DNA from: an uncultured Muribaculaceae bacterium
Lineage (GTDB): Bacteria; Bacteroidota; Bacteroidia; Bacteroidales; Muribaculaceae
Length of the DNA stretch: 17,345 bases
NCBI GenBank assembly: GCA_910585275.1
Contig: CAJUCW010000055.1
Span: 1 to 17,345, forward strand
Direction of reading: 5' to 3'
A program made the position numbers and the translations under genes. This document shows positions 1 through 6,962 of the stretch, piece by piece. The notes under the pieces were generated by a model that saw only the letters and a list, made by a program, of their open reading frames with translations, searched no databases and was not told where the DNA came from. Position 1 is the stretch's first letter. Each line of letters opens with the position of its first letter.

Positions 1-55
1 GAACCCGAGTCTCCACCGTGAGAGGGTGGCGTGCTAACCGCTACACTAATCGGCC
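1..55 (-). tRNA. tRNA-Glu (CTC), partial at window edge
   Basis: This is the 5' part of a minus-strand tRNA whose 3' end lies outside the window. The 55 visible bases match positions 104-158 of the complete tRNA-Glu next to it base for base, so it is a second tandem copy 103 bp away. The acceptor 5' strand GGCCGAT, the D arm and the whole anticodon arm (stem CCACC/GGTGG, loop CTCTCAC, anticodon CTC) are present. It is probably transcribed with the upstream copy. Confidence 0.93.
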
Positions 56-86
56 ATGATGACGGTTAGTCTAAAAAGAAATAAAG

Positions 87-158
87 TAGCCGATCCGGGA
101 CTCGAACCCGAGTCTCCACCGTGAGAGGGTGGCGTGCTAACCGCTACACTAATCGGCC
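87..158 (-). tRNA. tRNA-Glu (CTC), complete
   Basis: The minus strand folds as a 72-nt tRNA. The acceptor is GGCCGAT with ATCGGCT (G1-U72), and the anticodon stem CCACC/GGTGG encloses the loop CTCTCAC. Anticodon CTC reads GAG (Glu). The T arm is CCGGG-type with TTCGAGT, the discriminator is A, and CCA is not encoded. It is the promoter-proximal member of a tandem pair; the 32 bp separating it from the next copy show no promoter, so the two are likely one precursor. Confidence 0.95.
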
Positions 159-163
159 ATAAG

Positions 164-198
164 AAAACCGGGAAATATGGGAATTATTTCCCGGTTTT
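164..198 (-). terminator. 13-bp hairpin between rpsP and tRNA-Glu
   Basis: AAAACCGGGAAAT (164-176) pairs perfectly with ATTTCCCGGTTTT (186-198) around a 9-nt loop, and on the minus strand the stem ends in TTTTCTT. It could terminate rpsP transcripts. However, it also lies downstream of the tRNA-Glu promoter and only 5 bp before the tRNA, so it would form in the tRNA leader as well. Its role as a true terminator is therefore uncertain. Confidence 0.6.
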
Positions 199-203
199 TC
201 TGT

Positions 204-244
204 TTTGCGGTGCAAAGTTAAGCATAATTTTTTAACCTTGCAAA
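204..244 (-). promoter_or_regulatory. promoter of the tRNA-Glu pair
   Basis: On the minus strand there is a -33 TTTG (244-241), a 20-bp spacer and a -7 TAACTTTG (220-213), matching the Bacteroidetes housekeeping consensus. The -7 element runs into TTTGCACCGCAAA (216-204), a dyad seen in three other promoters of this window. The probable transcription start is near 207-204, some 45-50 nt ahead of the tRNA. Confidence 0.75.
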
Positions 245-271
245 TTTCTGCGTTAAATAATGCAGAAATTT
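242..271 (-). terminator. hairpin over the rpsP stop codon
   Basis: AAATTTCTGC (242-251) and GCAGAAATTT (262-271) form a perfect 10-bp inverted repeat with a 10-nt AT-rich loop. It overlaps the rpsP stop codon (270-272) and touches the -33 element of the tRNA-Glu promoter. GCAGAA (262-267) can alternatively pair with TTCTGC (273-278). The hairpin may define the rpsP 3' end, but it lacks a following T-run on the minus strand. Confidence 0.4.
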
Positions 272-815
272 ATTCTGCTGCTTCCTGGGCAGCTTCGGCG
301 TTGCCGGCCTCAGCTTCGAGAGCCTCTTTGGCAGCAGCCTCTTCGGCAGCGAGCTTTTCAGCTTTCTTCTTGGCCACTGCCTCGCCTTTGATGCGGTTTT
401 TCTCAGCCTCTGCCTCAAGACGGGCTTTTGCGTCTTCAGCAGCTTTTGCATCATTCTTAGCTTGAACTGCATTTGCCTCTTTTTCACGGGCCTGCTTCCA
501 AGCGTCGAAGCGACGCTGTGCCTCTTCTTCGTTGAAGGCGCCTTTCTTAACGCCTCCGCGAAGGTGCTTCATAAGAAGGACACCCTCTTTAGAGAGGATT
601 GTGCGAACTGTGTCGGTAGGCTGCGCACCTACTTCTACCCAATACAAAGCACGGTCGAAGTCTAAACTTATTGTAGCAGGATTAGTGTTCGGATTATAGG
701 AACCTATCCTTTCAATAAATCTACCATCTCGTGGTGCCCTGCTATCGGCGACTACAATAGGATAGTAAGCGTAGCCTTTGCGGCCGTGACGCTGCAATCT
801 GATTTTTGTTGCCAT
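270..815 (-). CDS. rpsP: 30S ribosomal protein S16 with long C-terminal extension
   Basis: This is a structural protein of the small ribosomal subunit, needed for 30S assembly. The S16 core is in residues 1 to about 85: an N-terminal strand MATKIRLQRHGRK, then YPIVVADSRAPRDGRFIERIGSYNP and the LDFDRALYWVEVGAQPTDTV segment. Typical bacterial S16 is about 80-90 residues; this protein is 181 because of a tail from about residue 95 made almost entirely of Ala, Lys, Glu, Arg and Asn, probably a long charged helix. Such tails are known in Bacteroidetes S16. The ATG start at 815 begins the conserved MATKIRL sequence. The gene is alone on its strand, with its own promoter at 896-936 divergent from prfA. 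It is not joined to rimM/trmD as in Proteobacteria, at least within the visible neighbourhood. Confidence 0.97.
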   Translation of the reverse strand: MATKIRLQRHGRKGYAYYPIVVADSRAPRDGRFIERIGSYNPNTNPATISLDFDRALYWVEVGAQPTDTVRTILSKEGVLLMKHLRGGVKKGAFNEEEAQRRFDAWKQAREKEANAVQAKNDAKAAEDAKARLEAEAEKNRIKGEAVAKKKAEKLAAEEAAAKEALEAEAGNAEAAQEAAE

Positions 816-895
816 AAAACTTGCCGGTTGATTTGTTTAGGTTTATTGTTGTTTGATGCTTGGCCTTTCCGGTCCCGGCAGGGTGCCGTGGGGCT

Positions 896-936
896 TTTGC
901 GGGTGCAAAGTTACTACTTTTTTGTTTTACTCGCAA
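896..936 (-). promoter_or_regulatory. rpsP promoter
   Basis: On the minus strand a TTG (936-934) is followed by a 20-bp spacer and TAACTTTG (913-906), a good Bacteroidetes -33/-7 pair. The -7 element continues into TTTGCACCCGCAAA (909-896), an inverted repeat TTTGC/GCAAA shared with the tRNA promoters here. This leaves a leader of about 80 nt before the ATG at 815. Confidence 0.75.
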
Positions 937-955
937 TTATTTCAGCCATATTTTG

Positions 956-963
956 TAATTTTG
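956..963 (+). promoter_or_regulatory. prfA promoter, -7 element
   Basis: TAATTTTG fits the -7 consensus TAnnTTTG and lies 23 bp before the prfA ATG at 987, so the leader is short. No convincing TTTG is found 19-23 bp upstream. It is 43 bp from the oppositely oriented rpsP -7 element, so the two promoters are back to back. Confidence 0.55.
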
Positions 964-986
964 CATGTTTTTTAGAGAATATAAAT

Positions 987-2096
987 ATGGAAGATAATCC
1001 CCTTTTGGCCCGGCTCGAGGGCCTTGACGTAAGATTCGAGGAAGTTTCGACGCTTATTACCGACCCCTCCGTCATAGCCGACCAGAAGCGCTATGTAAGG
1101 CTGACCAAGGAGTATCATGACCTTGAACTTCTTCTCAAGGCGGCAAATGAATATAAGGCGTTGCTTTCCGGGGTGGAAGAGGCCAAGACGCTTCTCGTTT
1201 CCGAAGATGACGAAGAACTTCGCTTGATGGCAAAGGAGGAGCTTGACAGGAATCAGGAAAAACTCCCGGATGTGGAGATGGAAATTAAGATGCTTCTTGT
1301 GCCTGCCGACCCCGAGGATGCCAAGAATGCCGTAGTCGAGATACGTGGTGGCACGGGAGGTGATGAGGCTGCATTGTTTGCCGGCGACCTTTTCAGAATG
1401 TATCAGAAATTCGCCGAGAGAAAAGGATGGTCGATTGAGGTTACTTCCATCAGTCCGGGCGCATCGGGTGGATATAAGGAAATATGTTTCAATCTCACTG
1501 GCGACGGTGTTTATGGCGTCATGAAGTATGAAAGCGGAGTGCATCGGGTGCAGCGTGTGCCGGCCACGGAGACGCAGGGTAGGGTGCATACTTCCGCCGC
1601 TACGGTGGCCGTGCTTCCTGAAGCGGAAGAGTTTGATGTGGAAATCAACGAGGGCGCCATCAAATGGGATACGTTTCGTTCCGGTGGTGCGGGAGGTCAG
1701 AACGTTAACAAAGTGGAATCCGGGGTTCGGCTCCGCTACGTCTGGAAGAATCCTGTGACCGGCGAAGAAGACGAAATCCTTATAGAATGTACTGAAACCC
1801 GCGACCAGCCCAAAAACAAAGAGCGAGCCCTTTCACGTCTGCGCACTTATATATATAGCCGTGAACGTGAAAAATATCTCGCCGATATAGCACAGCGGCG
1901 AAAGACATTGGTTTCTACCGGCGACCGCTCGGCAAAAATCAGAACCTATAATTTCCCGCAGGGACGTATGACCGACCATCGCATCAATTACACAGTCTAT
2001 AATCTGGCTGCGTTTATGGACGGCGACATCCAAGAGTGTATCGACAGGCTCACGATTGCCGAAAACGCCGAGAGAATGAAGGAAGCTTCCTTATGA
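987..2096 (+). CDS. prfA: peptide chain release factor 1 (RF1)
   Basis: RF1 recognises UAA and UAG in the ribosomal A site and triggers peptide release in the cytoplasm. The 369-residue length is normal for the family. The PAT stop-codon-recognition tripeptide is at residues 192-194 within HRVQRVPATETQGRVHTS, which separates RF1 from RF2 (SPF type). The catalytic GGQ is at 236-238 in RSGGAGGQNVNK. The PCRF domain (EIRGGTGGDEAALFAGDL) precedes it. The reading frame is open back to 786, but MEDNPLLARLEGLDVRFEEV starting at 987 matches the family N-terminus and lies just after the -7 element. The gene ends 21 bp before the stop of the convergent murB fusion, and the only symmetry in the gap is a small TGACC/GGTCA palindrome, not a clear terminator. 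Confidence 0.97.
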   Translation: MEDNPLLARLEGLDVRFEEVSTLITDPSVIADQKRYVRLTKEYHDLELLLKAANEYKALLSGVEEAKTLLVSEDDEELRLMAKEELDRNQEKLPDVEMEIKMLLVPADPEDAKNAVVEIRGGTGGDEAALFAGDLFRMYQKFAERKGWSIEVTSISPGASGGYKEICFNLTGDGVYGVMKYESGVHRVQRVPATETQGRVHTSAATVAVLPEAEEFDVEINEGAIKWDTFRSGGAGGQNVNKVESGVRLRYVWKNPVTGEEDEILIECTETRDQPKNKERALSRLRTYIYSREREKYLADIAQRRKTLVSTGDRSAKIRTYNFPQGRMTDHRINYTVYNLAAFMDGDIQECIDRLTIAENAERMKEASL

Positions 2097-2117
2097 CCGT
2101 GGTCAGGATGCATGCTA

Positions 2118-3899
2118 TTAAAGGATACGAATTTTCAATCCGTCGTAGCATGGATGGATATGAGGCCCGAATTTAGATTCAAGGTCATGATGGAATCCTG
2201 CTTCATGGTTAAAATGGGTGAGGTAGGCTTCTTCCGGTTTTATTTTGCCAATAAATTCCACTGCCTCGTCAAACGACATGTGTGCGAAATGCTTCCTTGG
2301 ACGCAAAGCGTTGACGACAAGTACTTTCAAGCCTTCAAGCTTGCCAAGTTCCTCGTCGGGTAGGGTCTTGGCATCGGTGATGTAGGCGAAATCTCCGATG
2401 CGGTATCCCAAAATGGGGAGTTTGCCGTGCATTACGGAAATGGGGATTATTTTCAACCCGTTGATAAAGAAAGGCATGTCGGCCACTTCACGTGTGGCGA
2501 ATCCGGGTACTCCGGGATAGCGCTGCTCTCTGAAACAATAGTCTAAACGACGTTTGAGGTCGAGAAGCACATCCTCTTTAAGATAAATCGGGAAATCTCC
2601 TTCCGCGCAAAACGGACGGAGGTCATCGATGCCGCCCATGTGGTCATAGTGGCTGTGGGTGATTAAGGCGGCGTCGAGCTGGTAAATCCCGTTTTTCAAG
2701 GCTTGCTCGCGAAAATCCGGCGATACGTCGATGAGTATATCCATTCCGTGGGTTTTGACAAGGGCGGAGGCGCGAAGACGTTTGTCTTTAACGTAAGGGG
2801 AACGGCATAATTTGCATGCACATCCCACTTCGGGGACTCCTTTTGATGTTCCGCTTCCAAGAATTGTAATTTCCATCGACGTGTCGATGAAGTTCACTTC
2901 GGGATGAAGCGTTATTCCCATTTTGCGTCGCACGGTGTCGATTATTCTGTCTGCGAGGCGCGTGACATCGGAAGCGGAAGCGTTTCCTGAATTAGCAATC
3001 ACAAGACATTGGTGTGGATATACCATAGCCCCGCCTATTCTAAGTCCTTTCAGTCCGGAATGTTCAATGAGCCAACCTGCCGGTATTTTCACTCGGTGTT
3101 CATCGACGTAATAGCATGGCACGTCCGGATTAACGGCTAGCATTTCTTCCTCGTAGAAATATCTACTGACAACCGGGTTTTTGAAAAAACTGCCGGCGCT
3201 TCCTGTCACGGCAGGGTCGGGGAGTTTTGTGTTTCTTATGGCCACGACTTCGTCCGCCACTTCCCTTATGGAAGGAGTGTGCCCAAGCTTGCTTTCCAGG
3301 GCTTTAAGCGGTCCGTATTCAAGATTTGCGGCAAGTGTTGAAGGTGTCAGCTTGAAGCTTACTTGCAGTACTATATAGCGTCCTTTCCATTCGTGCTTGA
3401 ACCGACTGTCGCGGTAGCCGAAATTGCATTCCTCGTTTTTGAATGTCTTTGTCTCGCGCGTCACAGTGTCAAAGCATTTCACTGAGAAAATCACATCCTT
3501 TGCTTCGACTCCGTAGGCACCTACGTTCTGAACCGGCGCGGCTCCGACTTCGCCGGGTATCCCTGCAAGGTTTTCCACGCCTGCAAGTCCCGACTCTATG
3601 CACCATTCCACGAAATCCGTCCATTTCACGCCGGCTCCGGCGATTGCATATGCGGTCTCGCCGTTTTTGTCGTAACGCTCTATCCCACGTATGGCGGAAT
3701 GCAGCACAAGCCCGTTGAAATCGTTGACAAATAGAAGGTTGCTTCCTCCTCCTATGTGAAGCACCTCGTTGTTGATGAATTCGTCGGTACGAGAAATCTT
3801 TAAAAGCTCTTTTTCGGAAGAATACTCCGCAAAAAGGGATGCTTTGGCAGGGATGCCGAAAGTGGTGAGGGAAGTGAGGTCTTTATCGTGTTCAAACAT
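2118..3899 (-). CDS. murB: MurB (UDP-N-acetylenolpyruvoylglucosamine reductase) fused to PhnP-like MBL-fold hydrolase
   Basis: Residues 1 to about 338 are a type I (E. coli-like) MurB, the flavin- and NADPH-dependent reductase that forms UDP-MurNAc for peptidoglycan. FAD-binding HIGGGSNLLF is at 48-57, GYRDSRFK with the conserved Arg at 163, GSAGSFFKNP with the catalytic Ser at 237, and HPEVNFI with the catalytic Glu at 334. Residues 342-593 are a metallo-beta-lactamase-fold domain: HSHYDH at 415-420, a further His at 491, Asp at 509, His at 562, and a CxCxxC cluster (Cys360, 362, 365) like the structural zinc site of PhnP. The second domain starts with MEITILGSGTSKGVP, a normal N-terminus for a separate PhnP-like protein, and only three residues (DTS) link it to the MurB end. 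So two usually separate genes appear joined in frame by loss of the murB stop. The MBL substrate is unknown. The start is 27 bp after the lipoprotein gene, so the two form an operon. Confidence 0.93.
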   Translation of the reverse strand: MFEHDKDLTSLTTFGIPAKASLFAEYSSEKELLKISRTDEFINNEVLHIGGGSNLLFVNDFNGLVLHSAIRGIERYDKNGETAYAIAGAGVKWTDFVEWCIESGLAGVENLAGIPGEVGAAPVQNVGAYGVEAKDVIFSVKCFDTVTRETKTFKNEECNFGYRDSRFKHEWKGRYIVLQVSFKLTPSTLAANLEYGPLKALESKLGHTPSIREVADEVVAIRNTKLPDPAVTGSAGSFFKNPVVSRYFYEEEMLAVNPDVPCYYVDEHRVKIPAGWLIEHSGLKGLRIGGAMVYPHQCLVIANSGNASASDVTRLADRIIDTVRRKMGITLHPEVNFIDTSMEITILGSGTSKGVPEVGCACKLCRSPYVKDKRLRASALVKTHGMDILIDVSPDFREQALKNGIYQLDAALITHSHYDHMGGIDDLRPFCAEGDFPIYLKEDVLLDLKRRLDYCFREQRYPGVPGFATREVADMPFFINGLKIIPISVMHGKLPILGYRIGDFAYITDAKTLPDEELGKLEGLKVLVVNALRPRKHFAHMSFDEAVEFIGKIKPEEAYLTHFNHEAGFHHDLESKFGPHIHPCYDGLKIRIL

Positions 3900-3926
3900 C
3901 GTGGTGCTTTTTTATTTAAAATTGAT

Positions 3927-4892
3927 TTATCGGCGTAATTTTGTCAGAATGCCGTCTTCAAACCAGAGGACGGTGCCGTCAGCGTAATGCCAGAGGTCGA
4001 GAGTCTGTGAGTAGTCATGTCCGGAATTCACTTCCTGAGGATTGCCAAGTGAAAGTTTGCATTCCTCTTTTGTCATTCCGACGCGCACTTTCCCGGAACA
4101 AATCAAACTCCAGACATCGTCTTCAATTGCGGGGAACTTACGGCGCAGGTCTGTAATATAAAAGACGTTGGCAAATGATCTGCTCTCTTTCCCGGAATTG
4201 CCGAAATTCATAAATGCCCAGGCTTCGTTGCCGTTGTCATCTTTGAATTTCACTTTAATGGGAAATACGAGCGATCCGGGCTCAACGGCTATGACCGTGA
4301 CCGGCACATATTTTTTGCCCGGAATCCTTTCCCCGTTGGCGTCATACCAAAGAGGGGAACGTGTCCAGAGAGTTTTTCCTAATAAAAGATTTCTCGCAGA
4401 GTCAATCATTTTAAGGTCAATCATCATTGGGATGGCATCGCTTGTGACCGATTCCATGGCAACGGCGATGTCTTTTCCGGTGTTGTGGCGCAATGTCATG
4501 TCTCCGCAGCTGAAAACAATCACGGCATCGTTGGTGCCGTCGGGGGCAATTCTCGATTCAAGACCTTCGTAGAGCAAGGTTTTCCCTCCGAGGTTTACCA
4601 CATCGGGATCTATGGGTAATCCTTGTTGGTCAAAAATTAATAAAGTCCGGTTGTCGGCGGCGATAAAAGGACGTTTGGTTTCCCATTTTGCCAAAGGGTC
4701 GGCAGCTACGGGGCGGAAAAAAATCTCTTCTTCCGAGGGTTGTATGGTTTTTCGGTCATCTCGCGACAAAGAAATTTTCTTTGTGCTTTCCACCCCCGTG
4801 AAGCATGATGTTGGCAATGTCAAAGAAAGAATTGCCATAAGGAAACCTATTCCTTTATTATTAACGTGTATGTCGTGTCTTAAAAGTTTCAA
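3927..4892 (-). CDS. predicted lipoprotein with BamE-like C-terminus, function unknown
   Basis: The 321-residue product begins with a basic, hydrophobic signal (MKLLRHD, then IGFLMAILSLTLP) ending at Cys30 in LPTSC, a loose lipobox, so export and lipidation are likely. The C-terminal 53 residues (from about 269) carry VRVGMTKEE, LSLGNP and LWHYADGTVLWFEDGILTKL, a pattern typical of the BamE/SmpA fold (GMT, LG-P, W-Y, FEDGKL). The middle section of about 230 residues is not recognised. The start is a TTG codon; an in-frame TAG lies two codons upstream, and the only near alternative, ATG at 4838, would leave a 12-residue signal with no basic residues. It is the first gene of an operon with the murB fusion. 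A role in envelope assembly is only an inference. Confidence 0.7.
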   Translation of the reverse strand: MKLLRHDIHVNNKGIGFLMAILSLTLPTSCFTGVESTKKISLSRDDRKTIQPSEEEIFFRPVAADPLAKWETKRPFIAADNRTLLIFDQQGLPIDPDVVNLGGKTLLYEGLESRIAPDGTNDAVIVFSCGDMTLRHNTGKDIAVAMESVTSDAIPMMIDLKMIDSARNLLLGKTLWTRSPLWYDANGERIPGKKYVPVTVIAVEPGSLVFPIKVKFKDDNGNEAWAFMNFGNSGKESRSFANVFYITDLRRKFPAIEDDVWSLICSGKVRVGMTKEECKLSLGNPQEVNSGHDYSQTLDLWHYADGTVLWFEDGILTKLRR

Positions 4893-5054
4893 AGGATGCT
4901 ACGAGATTGTATTGATGATTATGATGGAAAGATGAGGTTCTTAAAACTTTCATCTGCAATTCTGTTGGTTAACGCCACCTCTTCAAAACTAAAAATCAAT
5001 TCAAATAATCTGATGAAATTTTGAAAAGGAGAAAGTTTAAGCAACTTCGTTTTG

Positions 5055-5088
5055 CAAAATTAGGAAAAAAACTTCAGATGTGGTTCAA
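5055..5088 (-). promoter_or_regulatory. candidate promoter of the lipoprotein-murB operon
   Basis: On the minus strand TTG (5088-5086), a 23-bp spacer and TAATTTTG (5062-5055) fit the Bacteroidetes consensus and would give a leader of about 155 nt. A second -7 match, TAGTTTTG (4991-4984), lies closer to the gene but has no -33 at the right distance. Confidence 0.5.
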
Positions 5089-5178
5089 TCTCCATTGAGT
5101 TTATAGTGAAGTTAAGAAATTTTATCATCGATGATTAATTTAAAAATGTATTTGTTGATTATTTTTAACGGCAAACGG

Positions 5179-5210
5179 TTGTAGGATGATTGCGATTTTT
5201 TGTAAATTTG
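5179..5210 (+). promoter_or_regulatory. promoter of the NhaC-family antiporter gene
   Basis: TTG (5179-5181), a 21-bp spacer and TAAATTTG (5203-5210) match the Bacteroidetes promoter consensus. The start codon is 37 bp downstream. Confidence 0.6.
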
Positions 5211-5247
5211 CAAACTGATGAAGCGTATTATTTAATTTGATAGAAAA

Positions 5248-6678
5248 TTGAAACGTAATATTTTTTTTGAAAAACAACCCACGTTAATTTGTTCGGTGCT
5301 TCCAGTGGCGTCGCTTTTGGTTGCCCTTGTGGTGCTAATAGTGGCGAAAGGTGCGTCTTCGGTCAGTGATTACGGACCGTTTGTTTTACTTGGCGCGTCG
5401 GTGTTGGCTTTATTGTTGAGTTTGCCTTCCTTGGACATGGCTCGGCTCACTTGTGGCATGAAGGCGAGTTCACGTCAGATTTTGCCCGCGTTGCCTATAC
5501 TGTTCTGTATAGCGTTGCTTTCCACGACGTGGATGCTTGGGGGGATAGTGCCTACCTTTATTCATTACGGCCTTCAGTTTTTAAACCCCATGTTCTTTCT
5601 TGTTTCCGTTTGCATGGTGTGTGGGTGTATTTCCATTTTTACAGGAAGTTCCTGGACTACTATAGCCACGGTTGGAGTTGCATTTATGGGAATAGGGGGT
5701 ATGATGGGATATGATGCGCCATGGATAGCAGGCGCTGTGATTTCGGGGGCTTATTTTGGCGATAAAGTCTCCCCTTTGAGCGATACTACCGTCGTGGCGT
5801 CGAGCAGTTGCGGGGTAGATTTGTTTACCCATATTCGTTATATGATGTTCACAACGGTGCCTTCCATGCTAATAGCGCTATCTGTCTTTATGGTGGCCGG
5901 ATTGACGAGGACTCCTGTCGATTTCGTTTCGGGGCATAGCTCTATGCTCGACAGTCTGCACTCAGAGTTTAACGTGACGCCGCTTTCTCTTTTTGTGCCT
6001 GCCATAACTATTGTAATGATAGCTTTTAGAGTCAACACGATTGTCACTCTTGCGGTCAGTTCTTTGCTTGGGGTGGTGTCCATAATAGCTTTCCAACCTC
6101 AGATTCAAATAGATTTGTCGTTCTTTGGCGTGTTGTGGGGCGGCGCCCATTTCGAAACCTCCGACGCCGCATTCAATGAATTGGCATCAACTTCCGGAGT
6201 GTTGGGAATGTTGCCGACGATTTTTCTTGTGTCAAGCGCCATGATGTTCGGAGGAGTGATGATAGGAACCGGGATGTTGGAAACCATATCGCAATATGTG
6301 ACGGAACATTTGAAGAGGCGTCGTTCGATAATAGGATCTACGGTTTGTGGCGGTCTTTTGCTCAACAGCTTCACGGCCGACCAGTATCTTTCCCTGATAA
6401 TCGGGGCGAATACGTTCAGGGATGTGTACGAAAAGAAAGAGTATGACAAAAAGATATTGAGCCGCACTCTTGAAGATTCCGTGTCGGTTACGTCCGTACT
6501 AATTCCGTGGAATTCATGCGGGCTTACCCAATCGGCAGTGCTTGGCGTATCGACTCTTTTATATGCGCCCTATTGTGTGTTTAATTATTTGTCTCCGATT
6601 ATGTCGTTTGTTGTGTCGGCAGGGTTGCTTGGTTTTAAGAAAAGAATATGGAAAAAACTTAAATTTGCATCGAATTGA
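5248..6678 (+). CDS. NhaC-family Na+/H+ antiporter
   Basis: A 476-residue polytopic inner-membrane protein with about a dozen hydrophobic segments. The family signature is clear: GSSWTTIATVGVAFMGIG (about 133-150) followed by AGAVISGAYFGDKVSPLSDTT (161-181) and HIRYM. These belong to NhaC antiporters, which exchange Na+ for H+; some relatives exchange malate/lactate or other ions, so the exact substrate is not fixed. The C-terminal half contains LLNSFTADQYLSLI and EDSVSVTSVLIPWNSCG, also typical. The start is a TTG codon at 5248: an in-frame TAA is five codons upstream and no ATG occurs before residue 64, which would cut off the first membrane segments. The gene stands alone, with its own promoter and no visible terminator before the tRNA-Met promoter. 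Confidence 0.9.
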   Translation: MKRNIFFEKQPTLICSVLPVASLLVALVVLIVAKGASSVSDYGPFVLLGASVLALLLSLPSLDMARLTCGMKASSRQILPALPILFCIALLSTTWMLGGIVPTFIHYGLQFLNPMFFLVSVCMVCGCISIFTGSSWTTIATVGVAFMGIGGMMGYDAPWIAGAVISGAYFGDKVSPLSDTTVVASSSCGVDLFTHIRYMMFTTVPSMLIALSVFMVAGLTRTPVDFVSGHSSMLDSLHSEFNVTPLSLFVPAITIVMIAFRVNTIVTLAVSSLLGVVSIIAFQPQIQIDLSFFGVLWGGAHFETSDAAFNELASTSGVLGMLPTIFLVSSAMMFGGVMIGTGMLETISQYVTEHLKRRRSIIGSTVCGGLLLNSFTADQYLSLIIGANTFRDVYEKKEYDKKILSRTLEDSVSVTSVLIPWNSCGLTQSAVLGVSTLLYAPYCVFNYLSPIMSFVVSAGLLGFKKRIWKKLKFASN

Positions 6679-6746
6679 ATATTAGAAATATGCAAGTGGG
6701 CTGTTGGAAAACTTGATGAAAAGCGTTGAAAAAAATTAAAAATGAT

Positions 6747-6787
6747 TTTGCAGTTTAAAAAAAAATATCTAACTTTGCACTCGCAAA
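6747..6787 (+). promoter_or_regulatory. tRNA-Met promoter
   Basis: TTTG (6747-6750), a 19-bp A-rich spacer and TAACTTTG (6770-6777) are a near-ideal Bacteroidetes promoter. The dyad TTTGCACTCGCAAA (6774-6787) overlaps the -7 and the probable start, about 25-30 nt upstream of the tRNA. Confidence 0.8.
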
Positions 6788-6811
6788 ACGGAACGATAGA
6801 GTTCTTGACAA

Positions 6812-6885
6812 GGCGGGATAGCTCAGTTGGTTAGAGCGTCGGATTCATAACCCGGAGGTCCCGAGTTCAATTCTCGGTCCCGCTA
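6812..6885 (+). tRNA. tRNA-Met (CAT)
   Basis: The sequence folds into a 74-nt tRNA. The acceptor is GGCGGGA/TCCCGCT (G1-U72), the D stem GCTC/GAGC, the anticodon loop TTCATAA with anticodon CAT, the T stem CCGAG/CTCGG with loop TTCAATT, and the discriminator A. The closing pair of the anticodon stem is an A-C mismatch. CCA is not encoded. It most resembles an elongator tRNA-Met; a lysidine-modified tRNA-Ile cannot be excluded from the anticodon alone. Confidence 0.93.
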
Positions 6886-6890
6886 CAGAG

Positions 6891-6924
6891 TCGCAGTCGA
6901 TATTTATCGACTGCGATTTTTTTT
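6891..6924 (+). terminator. intrinsic terminator after tRNA-Met
   Basis: TCGCAGTCGA (6891-6900) pairs perfectly with TCGACTGCGA (6907-6916) around TATTTA, followed directly by eight T residues. It is a classical terminator 5 bp after the tRNA. Confidence 0.93.
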
Positions 6925-6962
6925 ACTCGGTTTTAAAAGAAAAATAGGGAGATGCTTAACTT

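Larger units (their letters stand above)
4893..5247. other. 355-bp AT-rich divergent promoter region
   Basis: This gene-free stretch separates the lipoprotein gene from the divergent antiporter gene. It holds a plus-strand promoter near 5179-5210 and minus-strand -7 candidates at 5055-5062 and 4984-4991. A 30-codon ORF at 4932-5024 on the plus strand has no promoter or family support. No RNA gene or strong hairpin was seen. Confidence 0.6.

Noticed and set aside
786..986. N-terminal extension of RF1 from an in-frame ATG at 786.
   Set aside because: It would run through the rpsP start region and both promoters; the family N-terminus begins at 987.
2094..2105. TGACC/GGTCA palindrome between prfA and the murB fusion as a bidirectional terminator.
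   Set aside because: The 5-bp arms with a 2-nt gap cannot form a stable hairpin and there is no T-run.
4932..5024. A 30-codon plus-strand ORF beginning MRFLKLSSAILL, signal-peptide-like.
   Set aside because: It lies inside the divergent promoter region, ends after 30 codons with no mature protein, and has no promoter in front of it.
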